DNA of 64,000 nt from DAHUXN01 sp963729815 (GTDB lineage Bacteria; Acidobacteriota; Terriglobia; Acidiferrales; UBA7541). This document shows positions 1-7,546 of this stretch, piece after piece. Location of the stretch: contig CAVSPU010000002.1 of assembly GCA_963729815.1 (NCBI GenBank), positions 186,001 to 250,000 of the forward strand, read 5' to 3'. The notes under the pieces are model-generated. The model saw only the letters and a list, made by a program, of their open reading frames with translations, was not told the origin of the DNA and ran no database searches. Both the position numbers and the translations under genes were made by a program. The stretch's first letter is position 1. Each line of letters begins with the position of its first letter.

Positions 1-356
1 TGGAGCAGATCTTCGGGTGGCTGCTTTCGCCGGTCGCGTGGCTGATCGGCGTGCCGTGGCGCGACGCGGGCAAAATCGGCAGCCTGCTGGGGACGCGGAT
101 GGTGCTGAACGAATTGATTGCGTATGGGAAGCTGGGACCGATGAAGGCGGCGCTCGATCCGCGGTCGTTCACGATTGCAACGTATGCGCTGTGTGGGTTC
201 GCGAACTTCAGTTCGATCGGGATTCAGATCGGCGGCATTGGAGCGCTCGCGCCAAACAAAAAGGATGAATTGGCGCGGCTGGGAATTCGCGCGATGCTTG
301 CGGGGACGATGGCGAATTTGATGTCGGCGTCCATCGCGGGAATCATGCTGAAGTGA
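1..356 (+). CDS. Nucleoside permease, NupC/CNT family (C-terminal part)
   Basis: Partial gene entering from the left edge; the reading frame is open from base 3. About 118 C-terminal residues are visible. They include the segment GTRMVLNELIAY, the ATYALCGFANFSSIGIQIGG stretch and the hydrophobic end, which are characteristic of the last helices of concentrative nucleoside transporters. These import nucleosides across the inner membrane with H+ or Na+. The stop (TGA 354-356) overlaps the GTG start of the purine nucleoside phosphorylase by three bases, so the two are translationally coupled. Context (phosphorylase, cytidine deaminase, amidohydrolase) fits nucleoside scavenging. The start and the N-terminal domain lie outside the window. 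Confidence 0.88.
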   Translation, partial: EQIFGWLLSPVAWLIGVPWRDAGKIGSLLGTRMVLNELIAYGKLGPMKAALDPRSFTIATYALCGFANFSSIGIQIGGIGALAPNKKDELARLGIRAMLAGTMANLMSASIAGIMLK

Positions 357-1219
357 GCGCCCGAGCAAAAACGGAGAAGAGCGGAAGCGGGGAATTCGCC
401 CGCGCGGAACGCGCCGCGAAGTTCATTCGCTCGAAAACGAAATTGCGGCCGAAGATTGCGGTGGTGCTGGGCTCGGGGCTGGGCGCGTTTGCCGACGAGC
501 TGAAAGATGCGGTGCGGATTCCGTACGAGCGAATTCCACATTTTCCACGTTCGACGGCAATCGGACATGCGGGCCGCCTCGTGATTGGCAAAACAGGTGA
601 AGTTCCCGTCGCCGCGATGCAGGGGCGCGTCCATCTTTACGAGGGATACTCGCTCCGAGACGTGATTTTTCCGATGCGCGTTTTGGGCAGGCTGGGAATT
701 CGCGCGGCGATCTTGACGAACGCGGCGGGCGGCATCAATTCGACACTCAAACAAGGTGATCTTGTCGTGCTGCGCGACCATATCAACCTGCAGGGTTCGA
801 ACCCGCTGATCGGGCCAAACGACGAACGATTCGGACCGCGCTTTCCGGACATGACGCAGGTATATGCGAAAACTTATTGTGAAATCGCAATAGAAGAAGC
901 GCGCCGGCTGGACATGGGAATTTCGGAAGGTGTATATGCGGCGCTGACGGGGCCGAGTTACGAAACGCCGGCGGAGATTCGCTATCTGCGAACGATTGGC
1001 GCGGATGTGGTGGGAATGTCCACCGTTCCAGAAGCCATCGCGGCGCGGCAGATGGGAATTGGCGTGCTGGGGATTTCGTGCGTGACGAATATGGCCGCGG
1101 GAGTGCTGGAGAAGCCGCTCGATCATAACGAAGTACTCGAAACCGGCGCGCGGGTGAGCGGGCAATTCACCGCGCTGCTGCGGGTGGTGTTGCCAAGGAT
1201 TGCCGCGAATTTGAATTGA
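353..1219 (+). CDS. punA: Purine nucleoside phosphorylase
   Basis: 288 aa. Cleaves purine (deoxy)nucleosides with phosphate to free base and (deoxy)ribose-1-phosphate in the cytoplasm. The PNP-I (trimeric, inosine/guanosine) signature is complete: phosphate loop GSGLG (residues 40-44), NAAGG (123-127), GPSYET (200-205), GMSTVPE (221-227) and the base-binding Asn in TNMAAG (245-250). The GTG start at 353 overlaps the stop of the permease gene. The first 30 residues are charged and not part of the fold, as in some homologues, so an internal start is possible but no ATG is better placed. It follows a nucleoside permease and precedes cytidine deaminase, giving an import-and-cleave salvage operon. 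Confidence 0.93.
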   Translation: MSARAKTEKSGSGEFARAERAAKFIRSKTKLRPKIAVVLGSGLGAFADELKDAVRIPYERIPHFPRSTAIGHAGRLVIGKTGEVPVAAMQGRVHLYEGYSLRDVIFPMRVLGRLGIRAAILTNAAGGINSTLKQGDLVVLRDHINLQGSNPLIGPNDERFGPRFPDMTQVYAKTYCEIAIEEARRLDMGISEGVYAALTGPSYETPAEIRYLRTIGADVVGMSTVPEAIAARQMGIGVLGISCVTNMAAGVLEKPLDHNEVLETGARVSGQFTALLRVVLPRIAANLN

Positions 1220-1240
1220 GGAAGACGGACGCTGATTGGA

Positions 1241-1633
1241 ATGAGTGAAGAAGAAAAATTGATTGCGGCGGCGAGGCAGGCGCGAGAGCACGCGCACGCG
1301 CCCTTTTCCGAGTTTCGCGTGGGCGCGGCGGTGCGGACGAAGTCGGGGCGGATTTTCGGCGGGTGCAACGTCGAGAACGCAAGCTACGGACTGACGCTGT
1401 GCGCGGAGCGCGTCGCGATTTTCAAGGCCGTGTCGGAAGGGGAGCGGGATTTTGACGCGATTGCGGTGGTCACGGACACGGATGAACTGACGCCGCCGTG
1501 CGGCGCGTGCCGGCAAATCATCTGGGAGTTTTGCGGCGATGTGCCCGTGGTGCTGGCGAATTTGAAGGGCAAAGTCGAACGTGAGCGGTCGGGCAAATTA
1601 TTGCCACGGCCATTTGACGCATCGCACCTATAG
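1241..1633 (+). CDS. cdd: Cytidine deaminase
   Basis: 130 aa, the usual length of the small homotetrameric enzyme. Hydrolytically deaminates cytidine and deoxycytidine to uridine and deoxyuridine. The zinc site is visible: CAE at residues 54-56 (Cys ligand and catalytic Glu) and PCGAC at 86-90 (Cys87 and Cys90 ligands). NVEN (43-46) is the ribose-binding motif. It starts with ATG 21 bases after punA and is in the same orientation, so it probably belongs to the same transcript. Residues after 110 are less conserved, and the end (RPFDASHL) is a typical C-terminal tail of the family. Confidence 0.94.
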   Translation: MSEEEKLIAAARQAREHAHAPFSEFRVGAAVRTKSGRIFGGCNVENASYGLTLCAERVAIFKAVSEGERDFDAIAVVTDTDELTPPCGACRQIIWEFCGDVPVVLANLKGKVERERSGKLLPRPFDASHL

Positions 1634-1683
1634 AAATGGCACTCCTCTCCCGTGCTCACCGGTTTAGAGCATCGAGGTAAAAC

Positions 1684-3093
1684 GTGAAACGAACAGCCTT
1701 CATACTTACTTTGTTTCTGATTGCGGCGAATCTTCACGCGCAGTCAAAAGAGCATGTGGATTTGATTGTCTCGGATGGAACTGTCGTCACGATGGACGCA
1801 ACGCGGCAAATTTATGACGACGGCGCACTGGCCGTTCGCGGCGACACGATTGTGGCAGTCGGGCCGGCGGAAAAGGTCGAGTCGCGCTTTGAATCAACCA
1901 AAACGATTGATGCGCGGGGCGAAATTGTGATGCCGGGACTGATCAACGGGCACGCGCATGCGGCCATGAGCTTATTTCGAGGCCTCGCGGACGATTTGAC
2001 GCTGAATGATTGGCTGCAGAAATATATTTTCCCCGCGGAAGCACGGAACGTCACGCCGGATTTCGTTGAGTGGGGAACGCGGCTCGGAGTGCTGGAGATG
2101 CTGCGCGGGGGAATCACCACGTACGCCGACATGTACTACTTTGAAGACGAAGTGGCGCGCGTGACGAAGGAAGCGGGAATGCGCGGCGTGCTTGGCGAGA
2201 CGTTCATCGATTTTCCGGTTCCGGACAATAAGAACGTGGCGCAGATGCTTGCGTACACGGAGAATTACATCAAGCATTGGCAGGGTGACTCGCTGATTAC
2301 GCCGGCCGTGGCGCCGCATTCGATTTATACGTGTTCGACGAAGACGCTGCAGGAGGCCGCGGCGCTGGCGCGAAAATATCATGCGCCGATTTTGATTCAC
2401 CTGGCAGAAGCGCCGTCGGAGAGCGCTGGAAGTCGGGCGAAATATGGGCTGTCGCCGACGGCGTACCTGGAGAGCATCGGTTTTCTCGGCCCGGACGTCA
2501 CGGCGGCACACTGCGTCTGGGTGGACGCGGGCGACATGGAATTGCTGGCGAGCCGCGACGTGGGGTGCGTGCACAATCCGTCGAGCAACATGAAGCTGGC
2601 GAGCGGCGTAAGCCCGGTGGCCGATCTGATTGCGGCAGGCGTGCCGGTCGGCTTGGGAACTGACGGCGCGGCGAGCAACAACGACCTGGACATGTTTGAG
2701 GAGATGGACATTGCCGCGAAATTGCAGAAGGTGGCGCGGATGAATCCGCAGGCGCTGCCTGCTGAACAGGCGGTGGCCATGGCGACGATCAGCGGGGCGC
2801 GCGCATTGCACATGGAAAAAGAGATCGGGTCGCTCGAAGCGGGAAAGAAAGCGGACGTGATTCTGATCCGCACGGACGCGCCGCATGCGACGCCGATGTA
2901 TAACGTATATTCGCAGCTTGTTTATGCGCTGAAGGCGAGCGATGTGGATACAACGATCGTCGGCGGGAAAATCGTGATGGAGCACCGGCAGATGCTGACG
3001 CTCGACGAGGCGCAGATTCTGGCGAGGGCGCGAGAATACGCAAAAAAGATCGAGGCTTCGTTGAAGACTCCCTCCGCTGCACCAGCACACTGA
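1684..3093 (+). CDS. Amidohydrolase, MTA/SAH deaminase-like, with signal peptide
   Basis: 469 aa. Residues 1-19 form a signal peptide (MKR, hydrophobic core, LHAQ), so the product is predicted to be exported. The rest is a TIM-barrel amidohydrolase of the MtaD/SsnA/guanine-deaminase branch: first metal motif HAHA (His90, His92), a later His in VAPHSIYT, another in LIHLAEAP, and the Asp of GLGTDGAASNN. Cytosolic MTA/SAH deaminases convert methylthioadenosine or S-adenosylhomocysteine to inosyl products. An exported version would act on extracellular nucleosides or related compounds, which fits the upstream permease and phosphorylase. Start is GTG with GAGG about 8 bases upstream. The substrate cannot be fixed from sequence. 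Confidence 0.83.
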   Translation: MKRTAFILTLFLIAANLHAQSKEHVDLIVSDGTVVTMDATRQIYDDGALAVRGDTIVAVGPAEKVESRFESTKTIDARGEIVMPGLINGHAHAAMSLFRGLADDLTLNDWLQKYIFPAEARNVTPDFVEWGTRLGVLEMLRGGITTYADMYYFEDEVARVTKEAGMRGVLGETFIDFPVPDNKNVAQMLAYTENYIKHWQGDSLITPAVAPHSIYTCSTKTLQEAAALARKYHAPILIHLAEAPSESAGSRAKYGLSPTAYLESIGFLGPDVTAAHCVWVDAGDMELLASRDVGCVHNPSSNMKLASGVSPVADLIAAGVPVGLGTDGAASNNDLDMFEEMDIAAKLQKVARMNPQALPAEQAVAMATISGARALHMEKEIGSLEAGKKADVILIRTDAPHATPMYNVYSQLVYALKASDVDTTIVGGKIVMEHRQMLTLDEAQILARAREYAKKIEASLKTPSAAPAH

Positions 3094-3147
3094 ACTCTCA
3101 CAAGATAATTCTTCGGCTCACGCCCGGATTTGCCTGCTTGGAGAAAT

Positions 3148-4050
3148 CTAATCCTTGCGGGCTTCGTTACGCTTGACACCCATTTTTGCAGCCATGGAGC
3201 GGAGAGTTTCCGGGATGTTTTTGTTCGTGGAGAGAATTTTCAGGTCGCGCTGGTTAAGGCGCGGCAGCAGGTGCAGGGTAATGTCGAGAGGAGTCTTCGA
3301 ATTGGACGTGAGGTTGCGGGCGACAGAATAGTTTTTCATCCAAAGTCGATTATTGGCAATGATGCGGAGCACTTCGGCGGTAAGCGTGGTCATGGCGGCA
3401 AAACTCTCGACTTCAGACTCGGTCAACCGCGGCGACTGGAGGACGGAGCGCTGGACGACCTTGTTGGGATCGCGAATCAGAGCGATGCGTTCTTCGCGGC
3501 CGCCGAGCAGAGCCAATTGAACGCGCTGGAGAACATTCATTTTTGCGAGGCGCTGAATGAGGGTTTTTCGCTTCTCTGGATCGACAGAGACGGTGGAGAC
3601 GGCATCTTCAAGTTCTTTCTCGTCGAGAGCGCCTTTGGGGAGCTCGGCGAGCAGCGTGCGCTGCTCGGGACTTGCAGCTGGCGACGAAGTGAGCGTGGCG
3701 ATGAGAGAAGGAGAAGACGTAAGGCGCTCCAGATTGTCGAGTAAAGCCTGAATGCCGGCGGCGGAAAGATAGCCGGCAACCCTGTGCACGGTTGCGACGG
3801 GGCACGAGGCATTCTTGGCCATCGCGTCGGCAATTCCCGGCTTGGCCGCCACGTTTTCCGCGCAATAGTCGAAGAGCGCAGGAGCGGCATCGGAGCGCTC
3901 CAGCGCAGCCACAAAGCTCTCGGGAGGAATGCTGAGAAGCACCGAGGCCGAGCGCTGGGCGATCCCTTCCTCCAGATCCAATGCGAGAACGGTGAGAATT
4001 TCAGCCCGATCGGCGGGAGTGAGTGAGACGCCGCCAGTGCAGACGGCCAT
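3148..4050 (-). CDS. Hypothetical helical repeat protein (DUF2336-like)
   Basis: 300 aa, mostly short amphipathic helices with recurring patterns such as LTxADRAEIL, ALLGGREERIALIRDPNKVVQ and SPRLTESEVESFA, which resemble variant HEAT/leucine-rich repeats. No catalytic motif, signal peptide or membrane segment is visible. I cannot assign a function. The annotated ATG gives MAVCTGGV, but the frame stays open upstream to about 4128 and reads LEAPISDDVRAEIISGRARP, which looks like real protein continuing the same style. The true start may therefore be a non-ATG codon (CTG at 4117-4119 or ATT) overlapping the end of the upstream RodZ-like gene. Co-oriented with that gene and probably cotranscribed. 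Confidence 0.6.
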   Translation of the reverse strand: MAVCTGGVSLTPADRAEILTVLALDLEEGIAQRSASVLLSIPPESFVAALERSDAAPALFDYCAENVAAKPGIADAMAKNASCPVATVHRVAGYLSAAGIQALLDNLERLTSSPSLIATLTSSPAASPEQRTLLAELPKGALDEKELEDAVSTVSVDPEKRKTLIQRLAKMNVLQRVQLALLGGREERIALIRDPNKVVQRSVLQSPRLTESEVESFAAMTTLTAEVLRIIANNRLWMKNYSVARNLTSNSKTPLDITLHLLPRLNQRDLKILSTNKNIPETLRSMAAKMGVKRNEARKD

Positions 4051-4102
4051 CTTGCGTTCGGGACGAGCGCGCCCCGAAATAATTTCCGCGCGAACGTCGT
4101 CG

Positions 4103-5023
4103 CTAATTGGCGCCTCCAGAATTCGATTTCAGGTTGTCGCGCGTAAGCGTGATTTTGCCCGGCTGGCCGGGAGGGCCGAGCGGAGGCACTGTGCGCCCAT
4201 TGAGTTCCAGAAGGACAGCACTGGATTTGCTGGATGAAACCGTGAAGCTCGTCTGGGCGTGCAAAGTCAGTGTGCGCAAAGCCTCCAATTTGCCGGAGAA
4301 AACCGTCTTCCCATCGGCGAGGACGACAACATCGGAGGTTTCGCCTGCTTCGACCTTCAATTCCATCGGGATGGCGAGCAGCGCGGAATTTGCGGACGCG
4401 GGCGGCGCGGACGGTGACGATGGATTCCTGGTAGTGGAGTCGCCGGAAGTCGCGGCGGGTTTGGCCGGCTGCGATTGAGCCGCGGACTGAGGCGCGGTTT
4501 GCGGCGAGGCTATGGAATGCGGCGGAGGTTGGATCGGCGCGGCGGTCGCGCTTGGCGGATTAGGCGAAGCGGAAGGTTTTTGGTGACCGAAGCGCGCGAA
4601 AACTGTGCGGAAAATCGGATGAGACTGGTGCCATGCGCTGACGGCCGGACCGTAGCGGCGATGCCCGTAGAACGCGGCCGCGACAACCAGGAAGATGACA
4701 ACAACTGCGGCCACAATGGCGGCCCAGTTTGGGCGTTGGCGAACCGGCTCTTTGGTCCAGACAGCGATTTCGGGCCGCTCGCGCGTTTCAAGCGCATATT
4801 CAGCGACGAGCCCTTCTTCATCCATGCCGAGGAATTTGGCGACGGAGCGAATAAAGCCGCGATTGAAAATGCCACCCGGAAGCCGCTCCCACTGCTCGTT
4901 TTCCAGTGCTTCGAGGAAGCGGATGCTAATGCGCGTGGCAGCTGCGATTTCCTCCAGAGAGACGCCGCGCATCTCGCGCTCGCGCTTCAAATGCTCGCCA
5001 AATACGTGCGATGTGGAATTCAT
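4103..5023 (-). CDS. RodZ-like membrane protein with XRE-type HTH
   Basis: 306 aa from the ATG at 5023. Residues 8-72 form an XRE-type helix-turn-helix of the RodZ kind (FGEHLKREREMRGVSLEEIA, then FLEALENEQWERLPGG, GFIRSVAKFLGMD). A single transmembrane helix follows at about 101-120, then an Ala/Pro/Ser-rich linker, then a C-terminal beta domain (MELKVEAGETSDVVVLADGK) typical of the DUF4115 periplasmic region. RodZ links MreB to the cell envelope and supports rod shape; this assignment is by architecture. A longer TTG-started reading frame begins at 5071 but its first 16 residues are unlike the family, so the ATG is preferred. Divergent from the GGDEF gene. Confidence 0.78.
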   Translation of the reverse strand: MNSTSHVFGEHLKREREMRGVSLEEIAAATRISIRFLEALENEQWERLPGGIFNRGFIRSVAKFLGMDEEGLVAEYALETRERPEIAVWTKEPVRQRPNWAAIVAAVVVIFLVVAAAFYGHRRYGPAVSAWHQSHPIFRTVFARFGHQKPSASPNPPSATAAPIQPPPHSIASPQTAPQSAAQSQPAKPAATSGDSTTRNPSSPSAPPASANSALLAIPMELKVEAGETSDVVVLADGKTVFSGKLEALRTLTLHAQTSFTVSSSKSSAVLLELNGRTVPPLGPPGQPGKITLTRDNLKSNSGGAN

Positions 5024-5142
5024 GGGGACGTGCCCGTTAAAAAATATAGGCGGCCATGGGAGGGGTGTCAATCAAAGCTCTTACGGCTGGTACCATGCCG
5101 TTGAACGGATTTGACTCTTACGCACGGCGAGAATGCCGTTGG

Positions 5143-5171
5143 TTGCAGTCCCGCGCCGGGGTACCTATAAT
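5143..5171 (+). promoter_or_regulatory. Sigma70-type promoter for the GAF-GGDEF gene
   Basis: TTGCAG (5143-5148), a 17-base spacer and a consensus TATAAT (5166-5171). The expected transcription start, near 5178, coincides with the ATG at 5179, which predicts a leaderless mRNA. Confidence 0.7.
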
Positions 5172-5178
5172 GCCAACG

Positions 5179-6339
5179 ATGCCCGAAGGTGAACCGCATC
5201 CAGCCGAACCGACTCTTGGCGGGCTAGACCGAAAAGTGCCCGAATCTAAACCCTTTCACGGAATCGAACGCCGCCGAAACCCCGCCGTAGTGCGAGCTGA
5301 ACCCGTGCCGCAAGGAAACGAAGTTGCGGTGTTCCACGAGCTCGGCAAAGCGCTAACTTCTTCGTTGCAGCTCGACCAGGTGCTGCGCACCATCATGGAA
5401 AAAATCAACGAGGTGCTGCGCCCGGATACGTGGTCGTTGCTGCTGATGGACACGGAAAAGCAAGAGCTCTACTTCGAAATCGCGACGGGCGAGGGTTCCG
5501 ACGCGCTGAAGGACGTGCGAATCAAGCTCGGACAGGGAATCGCGGGCTGGGTGGCCCAGACCGGAGAAGTTGTGGTGGTGCCGGATACGCGGACGGACTC
5601 CCGGTTCTTCTCGCAGGTCGACGAGAAAACGAAAACGCAAACGCGCTCCATTGTAGCCGTGCCGGTGCGCTTCCGGGACCAATGCCTCGGCGTGATCGAG
5701 CTGATCAATTGCGTGGGGGACGCGGGTTTCAGCCCGCGGGAATTGGCTTTGCTGGAGGCGCTAGCCGACTACGCGGCGATTGCAATCGAGAACGCGCGGC
5801 ACGTGCAGCGGATTCACGAGCTGACGATCACCGACGACTGCACGAGCCTTTACAATGCGCGGCATTTAAATTTCATGCTTGACACGGAGATTTACCGCTC
5901 GCATCGGTACAGCTACGAATTTTCGATCATCTTCATCGACCTGGACCACTTCAAGAACGTGAACGACACGCACGGGCATTTGATGGGGTCGAAACTGCTG
6001 GGAGAAATTGGCAACGTGATCAAGGGGAATTGCCGGCTGATCGATTTCGCGTTCCGCTACGGTGGTGACGAGTTCGTGCTTCTCTTGCCGCAGACTTCGA
6101 AGGAAAACGCTTGCCGCGTGGCGCGGCGGTTGCACGCGCTGATTCGAAGCACTACGTGGCTGAAGGACGTCGGCTTGAACGTGCATGTCACATCCAGCGT
6201 GGGAGTGGCATCGTATCCAGTCGACTCTGCGGATAAAGCAGGCCTTCTGCATCTCGCGGATGAAGCCATGTACTTCGTGAAGAACAGTACACGCGACCGC
6301 GTTGCTGCCGCCAGTACGGGCGTCCTGCCGGAAAGCTAA
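5179..6339 (+). CDS. GAF-domain diguanylate cyclase (GGDEF)
   Basis: 386 aa from ATG 5179. A GAF sensor domain covers about residues 50-205 (VFHELGKALTSS through ALADYAAIAIENARHV), followed by a short helical linker and a GGDEF domain (about 215-380). The catalytic motif is intact (RYGGDEF, GGDEF at 295-299). The RxxD allosteric c-di-GMP I-site is present five residues before it (RLID, 286-289), so product inhibition is expected. Converts two GTP to cyclic di-GMP in the cytoplasm in response to whatever the GAF domain binds. The longer frame from 5056 would place its first 41 codons upstream of or within the promoter, so 5179 (or 5170) is the better start. Confidence 0.88.
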   Translation: MPEGEPHPAEPTLGGLDRKVPESKPFHGIERRRNPAVVRAEPVPQGNEVAVFHELGKALTSSLQLDQVLRTIMEKINEVLRPDTWSLLLMDTEKQELYFEIATGEGSDALKDVRIKLGQGIAGWVAQTGEVVVVPDTRTDSRFFSQVDEKTKTQTRSIVAVPVRFRDQCLGVIELINCVGDAGFSPRELALLEALADYAAIAIENARHVQRIHELTITDDCTSLYNARHLNFMLDTEIYRSHRYSYEFSIIFIDLDHFKNVNDTHGHLMGSKLLGEIGNVIKGNCRLIDFAFRYGGDEFVLLLPQTSKENACRVARRLHALIRSTTWLKDVGLNVHVTSSVGVASYPVDSADKAGLLHLADEAMYFVKNSTRDRVAAASTGVLPES

Positions 6340-6389
6340 AGCGGGAATGCGGCGATTCCAATCCACCGCGGTGGCTCGGGTGTCAGGTC

Positions 6390-7403
6390 TTACATCGTCA
6401 GCACAACGCGAAATTCGGCCTTGCCGCTCGCCATGCGTGCGAAGGCTTCGTTGGCTTTGACAAGGGGAAATTTTTCAATCATTGGCCGCACGCCGGTCAA
6501 CTCCGCGAACCGAAGCGTATCCTCCGAATCCGTGGGAATTCCCGACGGCCAGCCTTGAATGCTTTTCTTGCCGCCGATGAGCTGGCCGGGCGCCGCTTCG
6601 ATTGGATCCATCGCCGCGCCCAGCACGACCATTTTGCCGTTCGGGCCGAGACCGTTGATGAGCGAAGACATGGCCTTCGAATTGGGCGCGGTAGCCAGGA
6701 TAACTCTCGCGCCGCCGAGTTTTTGCAGTTCTTCAGCCGCATTGGTGGCCTTGCTATCGACGTAGAAACTCGCGCCGAGCTTTTTCGCAAGCGCCGCGTT
6801 CGCGGGGCCGCGGCCAACGGCGACGACTTTATAGCCGAACTTGCTGCCGAATTGGATTCCCAGGTGGCCGAGTCCGCCAACGCCTTGCACGGCGACCAAA
6901 TCGCCCGGAAGCGCGCCCGAATGCCGCAAAGAGTTAAATGTGGTAATGCCTGCGCACATCAGCGGCGCAGCTTCCGCAGCGTCGAGGCTATCAGGCATCG
7001 ACGCGAGACCTTCGACCGGGGCAATCATGAACTCTGCATAGCCACCGTCGTAACTGATTCCCGAAATTTCGAGGTGCAGGCAATTGCCAAAATCGCCGCG
7101 GCGGCACGGAAGGCATATGCCGTCGTGTTTTCCATGCCAGCCGACGCCGACGCGCTGGCCCTTCTTCCACATCGCGACACCCGCGCCGACTTCGTCGATT
7201 ATGCCCGCCACTTCGTGGCCTGGCACGCGAGGGTACGTGATTCCCGGCCAAAGATTCTCCTTTGTGAGATGATCGCTGAAACAGATTCCGCAAGCGCGTA
7301 CTCGAATGCGCACGTGTCCGGGCGGCGGTTGCGGAATATCGCGTTCGACGATGTCAAAATCTGCGCTGGGTTTCGTAACTTGCGCTACTTTCATTTTCGG
7401 CAT
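6390..7403 (-). CDS. Zinc-dependent alcohol dehydrogenase (MDR family)
   Basis: 337 aa from ATG 7403, chosen because GGGAGA lies just upstream and MPKMKVAQV matches the family start; an upstream frame to 7478 has no such support. Medium-chain, NAD(P)-dependent alcohol/aldehyde oxidoreductase. Catalytic zinc ligands are present: Cys in RACGICFSD, His-Glu in PGHEVAG and Cys in PLMCAG. The Rossmann motif is GVGGLGHLG. The structural zinc lobe reads KHDGICLPCRRGDFGNC: three Cys remain and Asp occupies the position of the usual first Cys. Convergent with the GGDEF gene; substrate unknown. Confidence 0.88.
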   Translation of the reverse strand: MPKMKVAQVTKPSADFDIVERDIPQPPPGHVRIRVRACGICFSDHLTKENLWPGITYPRVPGHEVAGIIDEVGAGVAMWKKGQRVGVGWHGKHDGICLPCRRGDFGNCLHLEISGISYDGGYAEFMIAPVEGLASMPDSLDAAEAAPLMCAGITTFNSLRHSGALPGDLVAVQGVGGLGHLGIQFGSKFGYKVVAVGRGPANAALAKKLGASFYVDSKATNAAEELQKLGGARVILATAPNSKAMSSLINGLGPNGKMVVLGAAMDPIEAAPGQLIGGKKSIQGWPSGIPTDSEDTLRFAELTGVRPMIEKFPLVKANEAFARMASGKAEFRVVLTM

Positions 7404-7465
7404 GATTTTCTCCCGACAGTGAGATGCTGGAGATGCAACTGAGGATTCGGGCGCGCTGGTTTCTA

Positions 7466-7494
7466 TTGTGAGGCGCAAACCTGTTTTCTATACT
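7466..7494 (+). promoter_or_regulatory. Sigma70-type promoter of the lpt-rpoN operon
   Basis: TTGTGA (7466-7471), 17-base spacer, TATACT (7489-7494). The predicted start near 7501 leaves a 46-base leader before the first ATG of the operon. It lies in the divergent region with the alcohol dehydrogenase gene. Confidence 0.65.
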
Positions 7495-7546
7495 CAGCCT
7501 CTAAGTAAGCAGGGAGCGAGATGGCCATTCAGCAGGCGCTGATCGC

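Noticed and set aside
224..1516. 430-codon minus-strand frame opposite PNP and cytidine deaminase
   Set aside because: Arg/His/Asn-rich composition of an antisense shadow; the plus-strand genes show complete catalytic motifs.
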